From contig JAXRKP010000175.1 of the NCBI GenBank assembly GCA_037039925.1, positions 207,501 to 271,500 of the forward strand: a stretch of DNA of 64,000 nt, read 5' to 3'. A model generated the notes under the pieces. The model had not been told where the DNA came from. It did no database searches and saw nothing but the letters and a program-made list of their open reading frames with translations. Below, one piece after another: positions 35,205 through 46,249 of this stretch (positions are counted from its first letter, which is position 1; every line of letters begins with the position of its first letter). A program made the position numbers and the translations under genes. The DNA is from Doris montereyensis. Lineage: Eukaryota; Mollusca; Gastropoda; Nudibranchia; Dorididae.

Positions 35205-35559
35205 TACAGGGTGTCCAATAATAAGGGAACTATTTCAAATGTCAATAACTTTTAAACCACCAACTGGACTTTTATTAAATTGTAAAAACATTAGATCATT
35301 TAAACACATTGTAGACACCAAAATTTCAATAGTGTGAAATAACAACGAACATGAATTGAGAAATTTCTATAAGGTTTGATTTTAAAAGAATGAATACAGA
35401 ATAGAATTCATGAGACTGACATTAAATGAACCACAACGTCAATTATACAAATACAACAAGATAGAGGAAGAAGTATCCTTTTCTAATTGTTAACATTCAT
35501 TACATTATTACATGTCACATGCTCATTGGCAATGCTTATATATTAGGCCTACATAAGAT
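35205..35559. other. Unassigned segment beginning with a possible transposon end
   Basis: TACAGGGTGTCCAATAATAA at 35204 looks like the start of many DNA transposons (CAGGGTGTCC), but I found no matching inverted end. No reading frame. Confidence 0.25.
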
Positions 35560-36063
35560 AAGATTTGTAGTTTATTATCCAAAGCATGGAAATTTGTCTT
35601 TAGACATCAATACAAAAGAAAATTGTACATATGAGACAATTAATATTGTTATGAATTTATAATAATGATAATGAACAAGATAATACAATGAATAGAATAC
35701 AAGCAATATACACTGGAAATAGTAATTGACATTGCATGATATTATAAAATGATATGATGACTCATTTAATATAAGAATTATATAGACGTATACCGGTACT
35801 TGATGGTAAAAAAAGATTTGTTATGTCTTTTCACTCTTTGTTGCGATGGATTTGAAACGATTGCTATGATTTGATGTTTCTATGAGGTGATACAAAGGGT
35901 GATTTATATCTTTTGAAATGGCCAGTATTTTGTTAAAACACATATTTGAATATAAAATTTTCATAATCATCAATTGTGAAAGTATAATTTTTTGCTTTCT
36001 TAAGAAGTTTATTAAATTTACATTTCTCCCCAACATGACAGTTCCTCCCAACATGTAATACAA
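35560..36063 (-). pseudogene. LINE 3' end (C-terminal tail and 3' UTR)
   Basis: In minus-strand sense, 36063-35821 encodes a tail with NHPLYHLIETS near 35910-35880 and K.FKSIATKSEKT, resembling the HPL....L......R...KT end of some LINE proteins. The following 3' part, AAGACAAATTTCCATGCTTT and GGATAATAAACTACAAATC, resembles LINE 3' UTRs that end just before 35560. It lies inside the MULE. Confidence 0.4.
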
Positions 36064-36789
36064 AACGTTAACACACTCGGTAGATCTAGTGGTTTACAGA
36101 GATGCAGGAAAAAGCCTCACTGTGCAGCAGATTTAAGTTCTAGTGGTTTATAAAGATATGACAATGAAAGTAACTTGATATGACTCTGTAGTTCTATTAC
36201 GGTAGTTAATCCATGGCATGTTCCCCTCCTTTGGGCTAGAAATACCTAGCTTCGCTGTCCCAAACATGCCATAAAAAGATAATAATTTGGAGCATAGAAT
36301 ACCAAAAATAATTTATAAAGATATATATATATATGATACATAAATACTTGGCAGGAGTTATATTGATTTACAGATATATATTTATATACATGTGAACAAA
36401 GGCAAAGACAAATTTTAATCAATCACAATTTTGATGCAAAACTCTTAACAAATTAAGGAACTCAGTCCATCCACTATGAGTAAAGTAAGGACTCACATTT
36501 GGAAACTCTGTGGAATGTCTACAATAGGCTTGAGCATACAATGATCAATGGTAATGTCACCTTTTAAAATAAAGGGAACAAGTCCTTTTGATGTAATTCC
36601 TTCCAAAACCTCAATATGAGAGGACTCAGTATTTAATTTCCTGCGCTTCAAATTTTTTGCCTTCTAGTTCTCCCTTGGCCTTCCCTCTCTTCCTAACTTT
36701 CACAGGTAATTTAAAAGTATCATTAGAATTATTACTGGATGTGGATGGAATAGGTATGAAAGAAACATCAGTGGACATATTTACCTCCT

Positions 36790-36811
36790 GGGGGGGGGGG
36801 GGGGGGGGGGG
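36790..36811. repeat. Homopolymer G run inside the transposase exon
   Basis: About 20 G on the plus strand, read as a proline run on the minus strand. Length is likely unstable in sequencing and between alleles, so the frame across it is uncertain. Confidence 0.9.
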
Positions 36812-36814
36812 TTC

Positions 36815-37062
36815 AAGTTCAACATGAGAATCTACCTCACAAGGGGGATCAACATGAGAATCTACCTCACAAGGGGGATTAACATGAGAATCTACCTCAC
36901 AAGGGGGATCAACATGAGAATCTTCCTCACAAGGGGGATCAACTTGCAAATCTACTTCATGAGGGGGGTCAACTTGAGAATCTACTTCATGAGGAGGATC
37001 AACTTGAGAATCTACCTGACAAGGGGGATCAACATGAGAATCTACCTCATGAGGCTGTTCAA
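36815..37062 (-). repeat. Coding 30-bp minisatellite (EVDSHVDPPC)
   Basis: Eight copies of a 10-residue unit, EVDSHVDPPC with variants QVDSQVDPPH, EVDLQVDPPC and EEDSHVDPPC. Period 30 bp, so the frame is kept; substitutions between units are partly third-base changes. Confidence 0.85.
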
Positions 37063-37799
37063 CATCAGAATTTACATCTTCAACAAAATATATAATATTT
37101 TTACCTACCTTGACTGCAGCAAGAATACCTGTAAACATATCAAAATGTGCATCAAATTCCTTTTGCCCCATACCAGATAAAACCAATGAACCTCATTCAA
37201 CAGTGAACTTGCTTTCCTAAATTTCTCATTTTGATTGAGAATTCTATGTTTGTCATTGTTAGTAGTAGTATGAAATGTAACATTGGATGATGGAGCATCA
37301 ACATCAACATTCTTACTAAGATAAATACTTAGTCTATGTTGATAATGAACATCAGTAACATCAAAAATTGGTAGATCATTTTCACGTCTGTAAGAAAACA
37401 GATGTGAACAGACTAGTTTCTGGGCCTCAGAAACAAAACAAGAACATTTATTATTTGAAATAAAATATGTTCGTCCATTAGGTCCAACAACTTCATTGTC
37501 GTTGACAATATATACTTTATGGTAGGAATCTTCCAATTGTTGGGCTATTATTTTTGCAATATAAGGTGCACAACACTCATAGATAGATTAAATTATATCA
37601 TTTAAAATAGAAAAACAGTAGAATGTGTAGGATTAAGCAATAACTTAAGATAAGCGCCATCTGTCCATCACTCTATATTAATCTAACCTAACTTTGAATG
37701 TAAAAGAGAGGAGAGATTCATGCAATAAAACATGGCTGACTACTTATGTATTGTCCTATTGATTACTCTTAACTTACAGAATGAACATTACTTTTCTTT

Positions 37800-38593
37800 A
37801 AACTAAGTTTAGATTTTTTTCACTTCAGACATATGGCATTTAGATCGATGTAATGCCAACAACTCTTTAAAAAGAGTTGGCACAGATGTAAAATGGCTAG
37901 CAAAAAAAACAATTTTTTGATTATGGCTTTCAACAAAGTTATTTGTGAAATTGCCAAAAGTGATAATATTGCGGACATAACAACCCACCCATGAGCTCTT
38001 ACAACTGTCTCAATTTTCATTGAAATAATAAAAAAAAGCTGGAGTTTGTTCAATTAAGTTATTTTTTAAGGCAATATACCTTTCTTCAGAGTGACATTTC
38101 ATTATCTGAAATGTTATTTTTAGAACAAACTCTTTGTCACTATGACTATATCCCTTCAGGGACCTTCTGATGGCCTTTTTCAACATGCTATTTACAAACT
38201 ACAATGTTAAATGAGGCAAAACATTTTTAATACATCTTATTTCATTAAAGTCTTTGTCAGCAACAAAAGTTTTAATATCAGAAGTACGGACAGAGTTGTG
38301 ATGGACAAAAGTTTGAAGTAATTTTGAAACAATATCATGGGTCTCGTTTATAACAAATGCATAAGCAACAACTTGACCACAATGGTCCCCATCAACACTC
38401 ATAAAGGAGTATAAAGGCATATGTCTATTATTGATCCTGTATGTCGCATCAATGAAAATGACAGATGGATATTTATGTAAATATGTACGCATCTGTGTGG
38501 TCTGCAAAAATATTAACTGTGTCTCCTTACTCTGGTCATCCACAACAAGGTCAACGATAATCAATGCATCCATCTCCACTAAGTCTGAAACAC
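37800..38593 (-). pseudogene. MULE transposase, catalytic exon
   Basis: An acceptor TTATTTTCAG opens the exon at 38593 on the minus strand. The product contains TQLIFLQTTQMRTYLHKYPS, then VIFIDATYRINNRHMPLYSF (first catalytic Asp in DATY near 38455), VVAYAFVINETHD near 38360 and IKTFVADKDFNEI near 38265 (second Asp). Past a stop at about 38199 the continuing frame reads MLKKAIRRSLKGYSHSDKEF and, near 37945, GNFTNNFVESHNQK, the N.TNN..ES box of MULE transposases. Trp after NEN is TGA (near 38005), and a one-base shift is needed near 38190, so the copy is inactive. Role: DDE cut-and-paste transposase. Confidence 0.75.
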
Positions 38594-38719
38594 CTGAAAA
38601 TAAAGTAAATGAAGAGCTGTTGTACCAAGAATAAATAGAAAGTTTCCGCATAAGGCCTATATCAAGATAATTGAAGAAACACGAAGGAAAAAGAAGGCCT
38701 AGGAGTAACAAGACAACAG

Positions 38720-39255
38720 AACAAGAACAGAATTTTTTTGGGTGTACACCCTTCAGGCCCTTCTTCAGTGAAAGAACAAGAACAGAATTTTTGGGTGAAG
38801 GCCCTTCATTCAGTGAAAGAACAAGAACAGAATTTTTGGGTGTACACCTAATCAGGCCCTTCTTCAGTGAAAGAACAAGAACAGAATTTTGGGTGTACAC
38901 CCTTCAGGCCCTTCTTCAGTGAAAGAACAAGAACAGAATTTTTGGGTGTACACCCTTCAGGCCCTTCTTCAGTGAAAGGACAAGAACAGAATTTTGGTGT
39001 ACACCCTTCAGGCCCTTCTTCAGTGAAAGGACAAGAACAGAATTTTGGGTGTACACCCTTCAGGACAAGAACCTTCTTCAGTCAGTGAAAGGACAAGAAC
39101 AGAATTTTTGGGTGTACACCCTTCAGGCCCTTCTTCAGTGAAAGGACAAGAACAGAATTTTTGGGTGTACACCCTTCAGGCCCTTCTTCAGTGAAAGGAC
39201 AAGAACAGAATTTTGGGTGTACACCCTTCAGGCCCTTCTTCAGTGAAAGGACAAA
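38720..39255. repeat. ~52-bp tandem repeat in a transposase intron, about 10 copies
   Basis: Unit AACAGAATTTTTGGGTGTAC, ACCCTTCAGGCCCTTCTTCA, GTGAAAGGACAAG (51-53 bp). It lies between the catalytic exon (acceptor at 38593) and the exon ending at 40002, so in an intron. Confidence 0.93.
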
Positions 39256-40001
39256 ACAAACATGAAGGGAGAAAAAGAAAAAGGAACAGGCAGCAGGAGG
39301 GGAAGAACCCAGAAGACAGAATAAAATAATAATATCAGGCACTTGCGATGGGGCCACTACAAAAGTGCAGCATAAAAATAAAATAATAGTGAGGATAGAG
39401 TACCAAGAATAGTCAGTTATATAATATATGTTTGTTTGAGTTAAATGTTATCAATTTTTTTTATTGACAAGTTTTATCAAGTCTCTGGAGTGCTTGGTGT
39501 AGTTAAAGCTCTTTAATTTCAAAATTATACATAAACAGAGAAAAATAAGGGGGAAGGGGGGATCTGAAATAGTTTCGTTGTTACCAAGCTCGCACTAGAT
39601 CTGATGAATGAACCATCCCTGTTATCTGGATTGCCCAGATTTCAAAAAGTGGATAATTGACTAGAGATGTCATCTTACCCTACTGTATTAATATTTTAAT
39701 AATAGCATCCCTGTACTGATTTTCCTATTAGAGGGTCTGAATTTCACACTGATACACAAAACAGCCAAAAAGAAACATATATATGTTTATGATTTTCAAC
39801 AAGAATATGAAACAATATATATCCATTATATTATAATTATATATCATTGTCAGTTTTGAGTAAAGATAATGACGATAAAAAAAACCATTAGGTTCCCCAA
39901 TTCAGAGGGTATGTGAGAATATATAATTTTTTCATACCTCTCTGGTCATTGCCTTTCTTTTGTCTTGTCTTTGTCCTTTTCAAACAAGTGCAATGATTTA
40001 C

Positions 40002-40146
40002 CTATCCTGAGGGGTGAGCACAATTCCACTTGACTGCTGAAAGTGACGGATGGTCTCAGCTGAGGTAACTTTTCATGTCGAATAGACTTTTAAAAACTTC
40101 CTTCTGGGCTTCAGACAGTCATTTCAATTCTGATAGACCATGGCAT
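40002..40146 (-). pseudogene. MULE transposase, N-terminal exon c
   Basis: A 145-bp minus-strand exon between acceptor AATTTCAG (AG at 40148-40147) and donor ATAG|GTAAAT (40001-40000). Its end reads VTSAETIRHFQQSSGIVLTP followed by QDR, matching the A..I...l....g..lT.kD of ZSWIM3/MULE proteins. The first half (LSEAQKEVFKSLFDMK) lies in a different frame from the second, so one indel is present near 40075. Confidence 0.6.
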
Positions 40147-40655
40147 CTGAAATTTAAAACAATCATCCCATCAATCTTCAGTGTTTTATTAGTCAATATT
40201 TGAATGTACGAAAAACTAAGCAGTGAGTGATACCTTGGTTAATTTACCAGTTAATAAGACAGTTCTGAATACTTAAGTAAAAGTAACAACTAAAAAAAAT
40301 AAATCATCCAGTGCTCATTACTAACAGTGTAAATTTGGCCAATACTACTAAAACTGGTGAGCGGTTATGGGATACCTTCGCCTTTCTCATTCTATGTTGG
40401 TCTAATGTGATTTCGATTCCTGACTCTGTAAAAACCAATCAATGTTTTCACGCCCATTTTGGATATTATGCAATATTCTATGGATAAACATTTAATTAAA
40501 AGAAAAACAAGCAACACTTTGTTTTCTAAAAACAAAGAAAAAGCAAACCACTAAAACTGAACTTCAGCTGTGAGATTGGTTAAAATATTTTATACAGATA
40601 AACATTTGTAATAAAACCAACTGGACCTATCTTTACTGCAACAAATTTAACTTAC

Positions 40656-40779
40656 CATTCACTGTCTCAATATTGTTGTGTCCAGTATGATGGAGGTTTG
40701 ACTCTGTAATGACGAGACCATTTTTTTACTCTTGCTGGCTGAAAGTCGTAGCAGTGCAGTGCAGCCCGTCTTGAAAGTC
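40656..40779 (-). pseudogene. MULE transposase, N-terminal exon b
   Basis: A 124-bp minus-strand exon with a T-rich acceptor ending CATCCAG (AG at 40781-40780) and donor ATG|GTAAGT (40655-40654). It encodes TFKTGCTALLRLSASKSKK and, in the next frame, LVITESNLHHTGHNNIETVN: the GCpA.I and LVI....l.HNH landmarks of ZSWIM-type transposases. The frame change is at a run of seven A, a typical indel site. Confidence 0.6.
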
Positions 40780-40849
40780 CTGGATGAGAAAAACAAAAAA
40801 ACACTAGACGTTTAGTGTTACAATATTTATCTATGAAATTTCCAAAGTC

Positions 40850-41590
40850 AAGGAAAAAAATAAAGGCACATGAAATTTGGAATGATTTACAAAGTAAAAA
40901 TTATGAAAGCTTATAGAATTTCAGAATTGTACAATGAACTTACTCTTGTTGCTTTCGTTTTTCCAGTTATAAGACTCTCATAATGTCCATAGTGTTTGCA
41001 CTGAATTTGCACTGAAAGTATCATTCGGTGGATTCCACCTAAATAATACATTACATGCTGCCAGTAGGTGCTCTATACAATATATAATATTATTAATATA
41101 GCTAGAGTTAAGGACAGACCAGAATGCTACTTGTGGTAACCAGACTTTTAAGGTGAACAGAACATGATTAACACTAATAACACGAACATGTGATCACCGA
41201 AATTTGTTATTATAAATATATTTAGACGCCTAGACCGATATCTATATAGCTAGTCTAGACCTAGATTTAGATCTAGATCTAGATTCTAGATCTAGATATA
41301 TTCTCTCCAGTTTAGATCTAGATCTAATCTAGATTCTAGATTCTAGATCTAGATCTAATCTAGATCTAGATATATATTTCTCCAGTTTAGATCTAAATCT
41401 AGATCTATATTTATCTATGGGGTCCTAAAAAGTCTGGGAAAAAAGGAAGACACATGAAATTTGGAAAGGTTTACAAAGTAAAAATTATCGAAGTTTATAG
41501 AATTTCAGAATATTGTACAATGAACTTACTCTTGTTGCTTTATAAAGTTTTCCGGTTGAAAGACTCTTATAATGTCCATAGTGTTTGCAC
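40850..41590. repeat. ~150-bp direct duplication (40850-41000 and 41440-41590)
   Basis: ACATGAAATTTGGAA, TTTACAAAGTAAAAATTAT, GTACAATGAACTTACTCTTG and AATGTCCATAGTGTTTGCAC occur in both blocks. The copied part spans the 3' end and donor of the first MULE exon. A TTCCACCTAAATAATACA terminus-like motif (41040) follows the first block. Confidence 0.7.
41240..41412. repeat. TAGATC/TCTAGA palindromic tract
   Basis: About 30 overlapping TCTAGATC or AGATCTAG motifs within 170 bp, with short TATAT interruptions. Confidence 0.8.
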
Positions 41591-41790
41591 TGCAGCGTGG
41601 CGCTGACATACTTCCAATCAAGGGAATACTTTCCTTTATCCGTAAAGACTCTCTTGTTGTAAAAGTATACGGTTTTGCACATTTCAAAACGAAACATATA
41701 CGAATTGAAAGTACAATAATTATCAAACAATTGTTTGAATCAGATATAAATTTACGTGTACACTGTTCAAACATTGAAATTCTCCATCTT
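41533..41790 (-). pseudogene. MULE transposase, first coding exon
   Basis: The minus-strand product includes FEMCKTVYFYNKRVFTDK and YSLDWKYVSATLQCKHYGHY, then KSLSTGKLYKAT before donor AAGA|GTAAGT (near 41532). The D..YKYV...CKHYG...S pattern is the N-terminal FLYWCH-like domain of ZSWIM3-type MULE proteins. The start codon was not settled: ATGGAGAATTTC near 41788 is a candidate but is followed by frame breaks. Confidence 0.6.
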
Positions 41791-41880
41791 GCTTGTTGTC
41801 GTCTTGATGATTAACCACCTGGAAACGAATTCACGAACAAAGAGGCGGTTGCGCACGTTGCAGTACGGATTAAATCTTTT

Positions 41881-41937
41881 CACCTGAATAATACAGCTTG
41901 AGTGGGGTCTTGTATTGTTGGGGTGGATTCCACCCCA
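41881..41937. repeat. Right terminal palindrome of the MULE
   Basis: CACCTGAATAATACAG at 41881 pairs with CTTGTATTGTTGGGGTG ending near 41925, followed by GGGGTGGATTCCACCCC, a perfect short palindrome at the outer edge. Confidence 0.8.
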
Positions 41938-41944
41938 ATAATCA

Positions 41945-42920
41945 CTACCTTTATTCTATCAACAGACCATAATCAATGCCTTTCTTCCTATATCCAATCA
42001 TTCTATCAAAAAACCATAATCAATGCCTTTCTTCATATTTCCTGTCATTCTATCAAAAAACCATAATCAATGCCTTTCTTCCTGTCTGGCATTCTATCAA
42101 CTGACCATAATCAATGCCTTTCTTCACAGTTCCTGTCATTCTATTAGAAGACCATAATCAATGCCTTTCTTCATATTTCCTGTCATTCTATCAAAAAACC
42201 ATAATCAATGCCTTTCTTCATATTTTCTGTCATTCTATCAAAAAACCATAATCAATGCCTTTCTTCACAGTTCCTGTCATTCTATAATCAATGCCTTTCT
42301 TCATATTTCCTGTCATTCTATCAAAAAACCATAATCAATGCCTTTCTTCATATTTCCTGTCATTCTTCAACTGACCATAATCAATGCCTTTCTTCATATT
42401 TCTGTCATTCTATCAAAACACCATAATCAATGCCTTTCTTCATATTTCCTGTCATTCTATCAAAAAACCATAATCAATGCCTTTCTTCATATTTCCTGTC
42501 ATTCTATCAAAAGACCATAATCAATGCCTTTCTTCATATTTCCTGTCATTCTATCAAAAAACCATAATCAATGCCTTTCTTCATATTTCCTGTCATTCTA
42601 TCAAAAGACCATAATCAATGCCTTTCTTCATATTTCCTGTCATTCTATCAAAAGACCATAATCAATGCCTTTCTTCATATTTCCTGTCATTCTATCAAAA
42701 GACCATAATCAATAATCAATGCCTTTCTTCCTATGTCTGGCATTCTAATTAACAACTGACCATAATCAATGCCTTTCTTCCTATGTCTGGCATTCTATCA
42801 ACTGACCATAATCAATGCCTTTCTTCATATTTCCTGTCATTCTATCAACAGACCATAATCAACGCATTTCTTCATATTTCCTGTCATTCTATCAACTGAC
42901 CATAATCAATGCCTTTCTTC
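41945..42920. repeat. 47-bp satellite, about 21 copies (right block)
   Basis: Same family as 32411-34690 (CATAATCAATGCCTTTCTTC core) but mostly the CATATTTCCTGTCATTCTAT and CAAAAAAC variants, with 46-47 bp spacing and a few broken units. Confidence 0.95.
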
Positions 42921-43689
42921 GTAATCCGTGCTCTGACACATGCAGCTTCTGCCATAGTCAACTTGTGTAAGTTGTAGCCCTTTTCTATCTATGGACAAAA
43001 TGAAGAACATAAAATTAAATTTCTTGCATGTTGATTAAAAGATCTGACAGAAAGGAATTGCTAGCTATGTATTTCAATCGCATACGTTTAAAAATCAATG
43101 AAAAGGCTAAAAAAATGTCTCTCTTCTAAAGAGGCACATAAAATATTACCCATGTTTATTTGCCTTTTTTGTTTTGTTTTTAGACGCAAAGAAACTTTTT
43201 TCAGGAAATCAAGAATAATTGTTTTGATATGAATGGCAAAATTAAGTGAAAAACGATTTTTTTTAAATATACATCCGCGATGTTAATGTGTCAAATTATT
43301 TGTTTTGTCCACTGATGACATATTGGTCTGAGTATGGAGCAAGCTCTAGGCTTTAGCTATGACAGAGAGGCCAAGGCCTGTGGTTAACATGTCCGAAAGC
43401 TGTCAAGATTTGACAAATCTGAGGCTATTCCACTGGATAGCTGATACTGATATTCATGATGACGGCTCCCACAATTTTCAGATTGGAAAGTGAAAAAATT
43501 AATTTGTTAGAAAATAATGACAACAGTGTTTGAAAAGGGATTTAAAAGGATTAGTCCAGTTTGAAGCGAAGTACTTGAGAAGGGATTGGAAATAAGAAAT
43601 AAATGGGTAAAGAAATGGAAAGAAGGGGAAAATATATATGACAGCAACACTTGCGAATTGAGTGAAAGTTATTTTGAAGAAAAGACAGA
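42921..43689. other. No gene seen
   Basis: A/T-rich flank without recognisable motifs. Confidence 0.45.
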
Positions 43690-43691
43690 AT

Positions 43692-43775
<84 letters not shown>

Positions 43776-43826
43776 AAGAGAAGAGAGAGAAAGAAAGAGA
43801 GAGAGAGAGAGAGAGATAGAGAGTTT

Positions 43827-43875
<49 letters not shown>

Positions 43876-43935
43876 CAGACAGACAGACAGAAGAAAGAGA
43901 AAGAGAAAGAGAGGGACAAAGAGAGACGGAGAGTG
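43690..43935. repeat. (GA)n microsatellite with GACA patches
   Basis: GA units from 43695 with interruptions near 43773-43800, 43815-43830, a GACAGACAGACA patch near 43875 and AAAGAG units after it. Confidence 0.95.
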
Positions 43936-44029
43936 ATCTGGACCTGGATTTATACGTGAAGGGCCTTGCAGCATATATTCACCGGGAGAAAGTGTGCGGA
44001 TAGACCTATACTAATCATGCTGATGAACT

Positions 44030-44330
44030 GCAGTTCAGTCATCGCATGTACGATAGTCCAGGGGCAAAGTGTGGGCCGCTCAACCGAAAGGTAATGGGTT
44101 CGAGCCCTCCCAACAGTTGAAAAACTTTCTTGAGTTTTTTCGAGCAAAATCTACCCCCTGGTCAAGGTAGGTGGATCGACACCTAGTCACATCGGAGATA
44201 GACGATAAAGTTTAATAAAGAGAAATTCCTGTGTGCAGATCACGGCCTTATGTGCACGTAAAGATCCCTTGGCTGTTTACATGGCAGTCTGGGCAAAATT
44301 AAGAAGAAAACAAATCCCTACCAAGAACCA
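44030..44330 (+). mobile_element. tRNA-derived SINE
   Basis: A-box-like ATAGTCCAGGGGCAAAGTG near 44052 and B-box GGGTTCGAGCCC near 44096, then a body with GGTAGGTGGATCGACACC and a 3' part GTGCACGTAAAGATCCCTTG. The latter is characteristic of a SINE family I associate with gastropods. A fragment of it lies inverted at 32300-32392. Confidence 0.65.
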
Positions 44331-44399
44331 TGAGATCACCATTTTTGTGGATGTGGGTAAATCAAATCAATTTTTAAAAACTCTAAAAAGACTACTGAT

Positions 44400-45240
44400 T
44401 TGGTGCTTTTTTTAAATAACCAGTAACCAGTGCATCTATTGATTCTTCCATTTATTCCATATTGCCTAAGTTCGAGGCACAAAAGTGATTGTAATTGTAA
44501 AAATGTAAACTTATCTATATCGAAAGCTTCAGAGAAATTCATGATCAGGACATCTGTTTGTATAATATAAATATGTTGACCTTTCTCTGGGGACTTGGAC
44601 ACGTCATCATCTATGAAACTGATCAGCTGTGTTTCGCAAGATCTTTTGTACCTGAATCCATGTTGCATGTCATACAGAATATCATGTTTATCTGAGTACT
44701 CCATAATGTGATCGGCTACTATGTGTTCCAAAATTTTGCTTGAAATGCATTTTAGGGATATTGGGCGATAACTTTGCAGCTAGATCCTACATGTCATTGC
44801 CCTTTCTTGTAAATGGGAGCAACATTTGCCGTTCACCAGTCATTGGATCTTCATCGGTGTCATTAGTGTCAAGCTTTTTCTGGAGTATCACACGGAGGCA
44901 AGGTGATAGTGTCTGTTAGCCCCTTAATAGTACTCTCCATTGGATGTTGTCTGGTCTACAAGCTTTTGTAGGAACCAAGCTTTTTAAAGTTTCGTAATGC
45001 CTTCTGATGTGATATTTATATCTACATCTGCTATGACTGGTTGGTTTCCATTATTGTAGCTGCTGTTGTCCCTTATATATGATTTTTAGTTAGTTTTTTT
45101 GTGGGACAAAGGCTGCAGTTTAGAAAATACTGTTTGAAACTGTTCATTAAGGGCTGTGGCCCTTTGATGCTGTGCACTTCGAGTGATATTTCAGATTCTT
45201 CTCATATTTTCAGTACCGGCCAATGACAATATCAATGTTC
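44400..45240 (-). pseudogene. LINE reverse-transcriptase fragment (CR1/L2-like)
   Basis: From 45240 downward: QRATALNEQFQTVFSKLQPL, then DVDINITSEGITKLL near 45030-44990, a RPDNIQWRVL stretch (family A.GPD.I) near 44960, FTRKGNDM near 44800, the box KMHFK/EHIVADHIMEYSDK near 44740-44690, then QHGFRYKRSCETQLISFIDD near 44670-44610 and DVLIMNFSEAFD near 44550. The last is the catalytic A motif with Asn in place of the first Asp (family DFSKAFD), so this copy is inactive. Several stops and frame changes occur. Both the palm catalytic C motif and the thumb are missing. Confidence 0.7.
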
Positions 45241-46139
45241 ACAGAGTAAATTAAATAAGAGGTTCCCTCTCTATGTCTTTTATTTAAATTTGCAGTAAGA
45301 GTAATATGCAGAAGGACCTATTCGTACATTATCTCAACTGATGCTCTTATTTCATGGCCTGTAAAGTGTGTGTATTACATATAATAGCATTCTATCTTGG
45401 GTATTAGTATTAGTGCAGTGAGTCAACCCCTTCTCCCACCCCCTAAAACAGATTTATTTATAGATGGAGATCTAGATTAGATCTAGATAAATTTACGCCT
45501 TAAATTAAGGAAAGGGAGGATAGAAGTAAAAAAAAAAATCTAGATAACCCAATCCGGTGTGTCCCTTACTTTTGTTGGCTGCATCAACGTTTCGGACACC
45601 GTCATATAATCTCACACTAATAACTAGATCTAGATCTATAGTATAACACTTACACAAAAAACTTCTGACTTAAGGGATGGGAGAGGGTTCTGGGAATACC
45701 AATTTTGCCTAAAACAGGACAAATCTAGTCTATCATACTAGTAGTAGGGGGAATTAGCGTAAAATTGTGCAAATTCGGAGTGAAAGCACGAAAATTCTCA
45801 GAATAGGTGTCGAGGTCGTTATGAAGACAACCTGATATAGAACCACACTGGCAATTTACCACAACAATAATTTTGGACACTTTTTTATTTATCCTATATA
45901 TATGCTTTGTAATTCAGGGAAGTAACCGAGGAAATACCATATTTTCCTATTATTTTCATATAAATATACATTCATATTTACATTTATTATATCAATAAAT
46001 GAAGTTTGAATTTGGAAAACAGTGAGAGCAACTAAAATTGACATCCTTTTGTTGATTTTATGAATTAAGTACATATTTTTTACAATAATACAGACAAAAA
46101 TGGGCCATTTTCTGGTCCAATATTGTTTTATAGTATAGT
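45241..46139. other. No gene seen
   Basis: A/T-rich stretch with TAGATC motifs near 45465-45500, 45535 and 45620. ORFs here have no recognisable domain. Confidence 0.45.
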
Positions 46140-46220
46140 GCCCTGTACATCATGTTAACTCTCTCTCTCTCTCTCCATCTCTCTCTCTCTCTGTCTGTCT
46201 ATATGTCTCTCTCTCTCAAA
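46140..46220. repeat. CT microsatellite
   Basis: CT units with CCAT and TGTC interruptions. A separate G homopolymer of about 17 bases lies at 46541-46557. Confidence 0.85.
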
Positions 46221-46249
46221 TAGAAAGGAAACAAAATATGAATGAAAGT

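Larger units (their letters stand above)
36617..37580 (-). pseudogene. MULE transposase, C-terminal exon with SWIM finger and repeat region
   Basis: From about 37580 downward: CCAPYIAKIIAQQLEDSYHK, then RTYFISNNKCSCFVSEAQK and LVCSHLFSYRRENDLPIF. The C.C...C.H set (37470-37395) is a SWIM zinc finger, standard in animal MULE and ZSWIM-type transposases. After NEVHW near 37190 a frame change leads into VLSGMGQKEFDAHFDMF, which fits the helical segment following SWIM. Then come eight 10-residue repeats, seven prolines encoded by a 20-G run, and a basic end KLPVKVRKRGKAKG typical of the family before a stop at 36626. The acceptor near 37585 is a guess. DNA binding by the SWIM finger is inferred from the family. 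Confidence 0.7.
34701..41936. mobile_element. Mutator-like (MULE) DNA transposon, ~7.2 kb, in a 47-bp satellite
   Basis: The ends are related inverted sequences: AATTCCACCTAAATAATACA...TCTGTATTATTTAGGTGGAA with AAGATT on the left, and (reverse complement of the right end) AATCCACCCCAACAATACAA...CTGTATTATTCAGGTGAAAAGATT. Each end is itself a hairpin. Between them a minus-strand, multi-exon MULE transposase is encoded. Left and right flanks are both the 47-bp satellite, which shows one array was split. A target duplication is not obvious: left flank TTATCAGAGT, right flank CACCCCAATAATC. The interior also holds a LINE tail, a 53-bp array and local duplications. Confidence 0.75.

Noticed and set aside
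35204..35225. CAGGGTGTCC-like start as the end of a complete nested transposon
   Set aside because: No inverted partner or target duplication was found within the MULE, so only a low-confidence note is kept.
36824..37180. Plus-strand frame RGINMRIYLT repeated
   Set aside because: Antisense of the EVDSHVDPPC coding minisatellite; the minus strand shows the SWIM finger and family context.
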